From assembly GCA_037962975.1 (NCBI GenBank), contig CM075672.1, positions 54,444,501 through 54,508,500 of the forward strand: a DNA stretch of 64,000 nucleotides, in the 5' to 3' direction. Origin of the DNA: Clitoria ternatea (taxonomy: Eukaryota > Streptophyta > Magnoliopsida > Fabales > Fabaceae). Positions 57,398-64,000 of the stretch are shown here, one piece after another (position 1 is the stretch's first letter; each line of letters begins with the position of its first letter). A program made the translations under genes and the position numbers. The notes beneath the pieces are model-generated. The model saw nothing but the letters and a program-made list of their open reading frames with translations. It did no database searches and had not been told where the DNA came from.

Positions 57398-60166
57398 TTC
57401 ACAGGACCTACCCAGTTTTGGAATTTATCTTTGCACTACTTACCTTTTTTTTGCAGGTTATTACAACAGACAATCATGTCAGGTATTAATGCCTCAATCA
57501 AGTCCTTTTCCTCAATGGACCCATAACTACCAAAACTAGAAGCTTTCAAGTCCCTTCCTCAAACCGCCAAAGTTGGCACTTCTCAAAGTCCCTTTCTTAA
57601 TTTGCCAAAGTTGGCACTATTCAAAATCTCTTCTTCAACCTCCAAAAATTGGCACTTCTCAGAATTCCTTCCCCAAATCACTAAAGTTGGCACTTCTCGA
57701 AGTCTTCTCCTTAACTGCCAAAGCTGACTCCCTTCCAAGGAATCTACCTGATACATTCTGACAATCAAGCTATCTCCTTCACAAGCCCAAATACCACCTA
57801 AGAATAGCTTCAAGCAAAATTCTCTCCCCCAGCAGAATCACCAAAACTCTCTCCCCAGTGAGCCTACAATTCAGATCATCTTCTCCCCCTAGTAAGAACA
57901 CTTTTCTAATCAGGCTTAGAAGAACTCTCCCCAAAGGGGCCCAACACACTTCTCTCAGTGAATCCACACATACTAGATGGACCCCAGATTTTCCCTTCCC
58001 AATCTAGGGGCAATGCCCCGAGCCATCAATCCTTCTCCAGTGGAACTACACTTCCCAAACAAATCAAACTGGGGCATCACCCCAGGTTCATTCTCTTTCA
58101 CCTAAAGAGACAGTACCCCGAATCACCAAATCCTTCCCCAGTAGAATTATACTTCCTAAGCAACTCCAACTAGGGCATCTCCCCAGATTTCTTCTGTTCC
58201 AGTCTAGGGATAGTTCCCCAAGGTCCCTTCAAATCATGTCAAACAGGGTATCACCCTAGGTTTACTCTCTTTCATTCAAGGGGCAGTTCCCCAAGGTCCC
58301 TTCAAATCATGTCAAACTGGGGCATCACCCCAGGTTTACTCTCTTTTATTCAAGGAGCAATTCCCCAAGAACCTTCAATCATGTCAAACTGAGGCATCAC
58401 CCCAGGATCACTCTCTTTCATTCAAGGAGCAATTCCCCAAGAACCTTCAGTCATGTCAAACTGGGGCATCACCCCGAGCCTTTAGGTCCAGTGAGTTAAT
58501 TCGGACAAGACGTCCTGTTAGCTACCCCAACCTTTATATTTCCATCCAACAGTGAGTTAATTCAGACGAGACGTCCTGTTAGCTCCCCCAACCTTTACAT
58601 TTCCTAGCAACAGTGAGTTAATTCGGACGAGACGTCCTGTTAGCTCCCCCAACCTTTACATTTCCTGCCAACAGTGAGTTAATTCAAACGAGACGTCCTG
58701 TTAGCTCCCCCAACCTTTACATTTCCTGGCAACAGTGAGTTAATTCGCACGAGACGTCCTGTTAGCCCTCCCAACCCTTACATTTCCTGGCAACAGTGAG
58801 TTAATTTGGACGAGACGTCCTGTTAGCTCCCCCAATCTTTACCTTTCCATTCGCCTATGAAGGCACCCTTTCCTTTCCAGTCGCCTATGCAAGCACTCTT
58901 TACTTTCCAGTCGCCTATGCAGGCACCTTTTACGTTCCAGTCGCCTATGCAGGCACCCTTTACTTTCCAGTCGCCTATGCAGGCACCCTTTACTTTCCAG
59001 TCGCCTATGCAGGCACCCTTTACTTTCCATTCACCTATGCAGGCACCCTTTACTTTCGATTCGCCTATGCAGGCACCATTTACTTTCCATTCGCCTATGC
59101 AGGCACCCTTTAGTTTCCAGTCGCCTATACAAGCACCCTTTACTTTCCGGTCACCTATGCAGGCACCCTTTACTTTCCAGTCACCTATGCAGGCACCCTT
59201 TACTTTCCAGTCGCCTAAGCAGGCACCCTTTACTTTCTAGTCGCCTATGCAGGCACCCTTTACTTTCAAGTTGCCCATGCAGGCACCCTTTACTTTCCAT
59301 TCGCCTATGCAGGCACCCTTTACTTTCCAGTCGCCTATGCAGGCACCCTTTACTTTCCAGTCGCCTATGCAGGCACCCTTTACTTTTTATATGCCTATGA
59401 AGGCACCTTTTCCTTTCCAGTCGCCTATGCAGGCACCCTTTACATTCCAGTCGTCTATGCAGGCACCCTTTACTTTCCAATCGCCTATGCAGGCACCCTT
59501 TACTTTCCAGTCACCTATGCAGGCACCCTTTACTTTCCAGTCGCCTATGCAGGCACCCTTTACTTTCTAGTCGCCTATGCAGGAACCCTTTACTTTCTAG
59601 TCACCTATGCAGGCACCCTTTACTTTCCAGTTGCCTATGCAGGCACCCTTTACTTTCCATTCGCCTATGTAGGCACCCTTTACTTTCCAGTCGCCTATGC
59701 AGGCACCCTTTACTTTCCAGTCGCCTATGTAGGCACCCTTTACTTTTTATTCACCTATGAAGGCACCCTTTACTTTCCATTTGCCTATGAAGGCACCCTT
59801 TACTTTCCAGTCGCCTATGCAAGCACCCTTTACTTTCCATTTGCCTATGCAGGCACCCTTTACTTTCCAGTCGCCTATGAAGGCAACCTTTACCTTCCAG
59901 TCTACCGGGGGTCAACCCCGATCTTCTCACCTCCTGTTAACTGAAAGACAATTTTTCCCGGTCCATTCAGAACTGAAAAAAAACAAAAAAAAAACAAAAA
60001 CAAAAACAGAAACAAAAACAAAAACAAAAAAAAACAAAAAAAACAAAAAAAACAAAAAAAGAAGAAGAAGAAGAAGAAGAAGGAAAATAGAGAGAAACAG
60101 ATATGGAAAATGCTCGTCTTTAAAGAAGAAAAGGTCACACCGACTCGTGATTGCCAACACCGTCAG
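57398..60166 (+). repeat. 3' region tandem duplication, unit 2 (right part)
   Basis: It is collinear with 42703-44837. It includes hairpin repeats (58070-58480), six 61-bp repeats (58490-58845), about 35 copies of the 30-bp repeat (58846-59905), an A-rich (AAAAAC)n stretch (59980-60060) and (GAA)n. After about 60166 (GTCAGACGCC) the sequence is unique and leads to the PPT. Open frames such as 58857-59240, 59247-59570 and 59757-60281 are repeat by-products. Confidence 0.88.
58846..59905. repeat. 30-bp tandem repeat, about 35 copies (unit 2)
   Basis: Same unit as at 44086-44605, with twice the copy number. Several adjacent units share variants (for example TTTCCATTCG), consistent with recent slippage or unequal exchange. 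Confidence 0.9.
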
Positions 60167-60272
60167 ACGCCATACCGATCGAGAGGTCCCACCTGGTCCC
60201 TACATCAGTGTTCATATCTTTACTTCCTTTTCACTTCAAAAACACGGAAAGCTTCGTGTTTCTCTTGTGAAA

Positions 60273-60292
60273 AAGAAGTAAAGAGGGGCATC
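60273..60292 (+). promoter_or_regulatory. Polypurine tract of Ogre-like copy 2
   Basis: AAAGAAGTAAAGAGGGGCATC ends exactly before TGTGAACACC of the 3' LTR (the first base of this stretch is at 60272). This fixes the LTR start independently of the 5' copy. Confidence 0.75.
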
Positions 60293-63200
60293 TGTGAACA
60301 CCTCTTTCGGTCCGACCCAAGTGGAAAGAATTCTAAGAGGACTGGACTTCGTCTCCGAATGGTCTTCCGAGTAGAATGACTCAGAATGATAATTTTCGAG
60401 TGAAAAATGGCTATTTTCGAGTGAAAAATGGCTGTTACCGAGTGAGATATCCGAGTTAGCCGTTTCCGAGTGAAATTTCTGAGTGGAATGTCTTTGATTG
60501 AGTCATTCCCGATTGGATTGCTTCCGAGAGAGTTACTTCTGAACGAAGCAAAGACTTCTATATGTCCGAATGATCATTTTCGAGTGGGCTTCAAAAGGAA
60601 TTACTCTGAATGAAGAAAAGGCTCTGACTGAGTGAGTATCTTTTCGGACAGAGACTCAAGTTCCATATGTCCGAATGATAATTTCCGAGTGAGATGTCTT
60701 CGAGTGAGGCATTGCCAAATAGGTTGAGTCCGAGGGAAGTACCTTTCAAGCGAAGATACATTCGAGTGTTGAGTTCCCGACTGAAGTACCTCCGAGTGGA
60801 GATTCTGACTTTGAATGAGTGCTTTTTCTAGGTAGAGATATTTCCGAGCGAATCACCTCCGAGAGAATTGATTCTAAACGAGGCTCAACTACGAATGAAT
60901 ACTTCAGACAGATATATTCGAGTAGGTTGTCTCCGAGTGAGATATTCCCAGCACAGAAAGGCTGTGAATGAATATCCGGGCAGACTCTCTCAAGTTTCAA
61001 ACTAAGCCCGAGTGAGATGTCTTCGAGGAAGGAACTTCCGAGTGAATTAGGGCAGAGAATTGCATTTCTGAGTAAAGCAAAGCTCGGACCTGTGAAGAAC
61101 TTCTATCGGCCAGATTCCAGAGTCTTTCAAGTTCCAAATTTCTGAGTGAAAGGCAAAGCCAACTCCCAAGTGAATACATCCGAGGGGTTGATGAACAATT
61201 AAAACAATTCTGAGTGAAAGGCAAAGCCAACTCCCGAGTGAATACAACCGAATGGGCTGATTGACGATTGAAGAAATTCTGAGTGAGAAGTAAGTCGGAC
61301 TTCCGAGTGAATGTGTCCGAATGAATGTGTCTGAGTGGATCATTTCAAGGAGTGAAGGAAGGGTCGACTGAATTACACACAAGCAATATATCTGAGCAAG
61401 ATTTCTCCGAGTGGTTCAATTCTAGAGACATAGCCGAGTGAAACATTTTGAGGATGCCGATTGAATCATTTGAATGAAAACTTCCCGATCCTGACTGGGT
61501 CACATGTGATAGAAGGAGGGCTTGAACCTGTGCCGAGTGAGTCACTTTTTAATCGGTTCCGAATGAGTCACTCTTCAATCATTTCCGAGTGAATCACTTT
61601 TCAATCGGTTCCGAATCACTCTTCAATCAGTTCCAAGTGAATCACTTTTCAATCGGTTCCGAATGAATATTTCAATCGGTTCCGAGTCACTCTTTAATCA
61701 GTTCCGAGTGAATTACTTTTCAATCGGTTCCGAATGAATGTTTCAATCAGTTACGAATGAATGTTTCAATTAGTTCCGAATGAATGTTTCAATCAGTTTC
61801 GAATGAATGTTTCAATCGGTCCCGATTGAATGTTTCAATCAGAGTTGTTTTACTTGTCCAGCTCGAATTGCTTCATACAGAAACAAGTTCCGAGCAAAGC
61901 TTTCACTCAGTCTTTTATGTATAAAATGTACCTGTTCTGCTTGGATTAATCCCCACTGAGGATGGATGCTAGCTGAGGCACTAATCCGAGTCATAAGAGA
62001 ACACCGGCTCCATATTTTCACTGTGCGCCCATGTTGACTTGGATTCCACCACCCAAGTGGATCCATGAATCCTGGAAGTGGCAGACAGGGAACGGAAATG
62101 GAGAAATTAAAAATTCCCCACCAGCTGTTGTCCCCCTACTACCTGTTAATGGCTAGGCTGCCTCCACTCTGAGTGGAAGCCTGTGCTGTCCAAGCACTCG
62201 GCAACCCCTATAAGTACCCCATCTGAAGATGCACAAGGGGTTGGATTTTTTGGGGTTGGATTTTTTGGGATCTTGGAGCTTTCATTTAGAGAAGACTCTG
62301 GAGCTTTTCTTTCTTTGAGAGAAGAAACACTATCTTCATTCTCCAAACCGTCCTGCGCCTCCTGAATCCTTCATACCGTCCTGCTCCCCCTGTTCTCCCT
62401 TCACAACACCGTCTCTGCACCAACCGTCCCAGCACTCTCACCCACACCCATCCTCTTAGAAAACAAAAAAATCAGAAAACCAAAAAGGGGGACAAGGAAA
62501 CATAGACTAGAAATTCAGAAAGGAGAACACTCTGGTATGTCTCTTCTTCATCCTCGGTCTCTTTCTCCCTCACTTGATCTTTCACTCCCCTACCGTCTTC
62601 TTCACCCTCGGTCTCATTTTCCTTCATTTGGTCTTTCACTCCCCCACTGTCTTCCTCCTTCCATCAGCCTCTTTCTCCCTCAGTCGGCCTCTTTCATCTT
62701 CGATCAGTCTCTGACCCCCTCTGCAGTCTCTTTTTCCTCATTCGGCCTCTCATTCCATCACTCGGCCCCTTCATTCATTCGTACCCTCTTTCACTCGTCA
62801 CTATCTCACTTGGTCCATCATCCGTTTGGTCTTTCACTCATTCTTTCACCCTTTCATTCCTCACCAGATCTCCTTCACTCGTCTCTCCCTCTCTCGGTTC
62901 TCCCACTCCATCACTCAATCTCTCTCGTCCTCACTCGGTTTTTCTTTTCCCACTCGGTTTTTCTTCTCTGACTCAGTTTTTTCTTCTCTCACTCAGTTTT
63001 CGCTCATTTTTCCCTCTCTTTTCCGAACTCACTATTTCTCTTTCTCTCTTGTAGCTTCTGCTACCCCCTCTCTTTTCTGTCTTCTTTTTTTGTCCTTTAC
63101 TTTTAAGTTTTACTTAAAAGGAAGAAAATTTTGTTCATCCATTTCCTAAAAAAAAAAAATCTCAAGAACTACGTAACCCTGATTTCTTGATAACTCAAGA

Positions 63201-64000
63201 ATACGTAGGAGCAGGACTTTAAATCCTGTTGGGCCCGCCTTTCCCATTTTATTCCTATTTTTATTTTCTTTATGTTTCCTTTGTAACTGCCCTTTTTATC
63301 ACTTCCATGACAATCAATTTAGACGTGACGTCTTGTTGATTTTCCCCTATTTTGGCAGACCATCACCACGATTCATAAGGAACGGGATACTTGAGACGAG
63401 ACGTCCCGCTTATCCCCTTCCCATTTCTAACCCTGTATCTTGATTAAATTCCATGAAAATCAATTTAGACGTGACATCTTGTTGATTTTTCCCCTATTTC
63501 TGGTAGGCCATCACCACAAGGAACGGGATACTTGGGACGAGACATCCAGTTTATCCCTTTCCCGTTTTTAACCCCGTATTTTGATTAAAGGATGACTAAT
63601 TTAGACGCGACGTCTTGTTAGTATCCTTCCCTTTTCCTGTTTTATACCAAAGCCAAGGTTAATTTGGACGCGACGTCCTGTTGACCTACACTCCATGTCT
63701 GTTTAGTTTGTTCCTTCTGTTTTTACACAAAGTACAATAATAAAAGGGGAGAAATATAACATCTTTTGTAAGGTTATTTATTGTTGCGCATTTTCAATCT
63801 TGGTACTGTTTTTGACAGGCGATGTAGGGTGCTAATACCTTCCCTACTTGTAACCGACTCCTGAACTTGAATCTTATTTTTTAAACCAGTGCTTTACTGA
63901 ACTTAGTTTTTTTCCCAATGTTTTTCCTATGGATAAAAATGTTGGTGGCGACTGCCTGTTTTGTTTTCGTTTTCGTTTCATCCTTTTCGAGAGGGTCGGC
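60293..64000 (+). mobile_element. 3' LTR of Ogre-like copy 2 (cut by window end)
   Basis: It matches 32071-35735 along its length. It contains the CCGAGTGA array (60330-61900), the TATA box CTATAAGTA (62208-62216), a C/T-rich region (62530-63070) and the leader stem-loops (63319-63690). About 27 bp are missing at the right. 62537-62971 and 62826-63149 are open frames in C/T-rich LTR sequence and are not genes. Confidence 0.92.

Larger units (their letters stand above)
32071..64000 (+). mobile_element. Ogre-like copy 2, TR-GAG-type non-autonomous LTR element (extends past window)
   Basis: 5' LTR 32071-35761, PBS 35764, gag 38612-40771, pol slivers to about 41490, duplicated 3' region, PPT ending at 60292, and a 3' LTR from 60293 that lacks about 27 bp at the window end. 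Removing the nested solo LTR and gypsy element leaves about 18 kb. The Gag words and the PBS place it in the Tat/Ogre lineage. Nearly all of RT, RNase H and integrase is deleted, so mobility would have depended on a helper element. Confidence 0.8.

Noticed and set aside
59902..60160. Phenylalanine-rich minus-strand open frames resembling membrane proteins
   Set aside because: They are the reverse strand of (AAAAAC)n and (GAA)n simple repeats.

Overview
This 64 kb window looks like repeat-rich nuclear DNA from a plant, probably a papilionoid legume of the Vigna/Phaseolus type. The evidence is nested LTR retrotransposons, a Tat/Ogre-like element with a TGGCGACTCCGCTGGGGAC primer-binding site, a Sirevirus, and long LTRs built from short degenerate motifs. 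I see no convincing host gene, rRNA or tRNA. Almost every long open frame belongs to a retroelement or is a by-product of a tandem repeat.

Layout. 1-2663: the 3' part of a Ty3/gypsy-type LTR (family A), cut by the window start. 2664-4567: non-coding, probably an old LTR remnant. 4568-7802: 5' LTR of Ogre-like copy 1, with PBS and leader to about 8991. That copy is interrupted by a Sirevirus (Ty1/copia; 8992-18054) that has a truncated 5' LTR, a decayed gag-pol, an intact extra ORF (15007-16110) with its own TATA box, three polypurine signatures and a full 3' LTR. Ogre-like gag resumes at 18055-19276. After 396 bp of unassigned sequence comes a truncated family A LTR (19673-20779). It is fused to the broken 3' LTR of a minus-strand Ty3/gypsy element (20780-30172). 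The 5' LTR of that element is cut by a palindromic foldback element (30173-32070).

Ogre-like copy 2 starts exactly at 32071 and runs past the window end (5' LTR 32071-35761, 3' LTR 60293 to beyond 64000). It keeps a gag frame with stop codons but only slivers of pol, so it is a TR-GAG-like non-autonomous derivative. It carries a solo copia LTR in its leader (36425-37865, 5-bp TSD). Its 3' untranslated region is tandemly duplicated, and the second unit is split by a complete nested Ty3/gypsy element (45222-57392, 5-bp TSD GCGGT).

The most interesting signal is not a gene. LTRs and promoters of unrelated elements carry dense arrays of short self-complementary or related motifs (TAATCGATTA, GAATCGATTC, TCGCTTRAGCGA, CCGAGTGA/ACTCGG). 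In the clearest cases these lie just upstream of a TATA box. The Ogre-like RNA leaders and 3' regions also carry a recurrent hairpin, GACG-NGA-CGTC, with paired substitutions in the stem. Nonsense codons in the elements are almost all explained by C-to-T or G-to-A changes, as expected for methylated, silenced DNA. Coordinates of LTR ends, PBS, PPT and TSDs were read from the sequence. Clade names rest on recognised protein motifs and were not checked by search.
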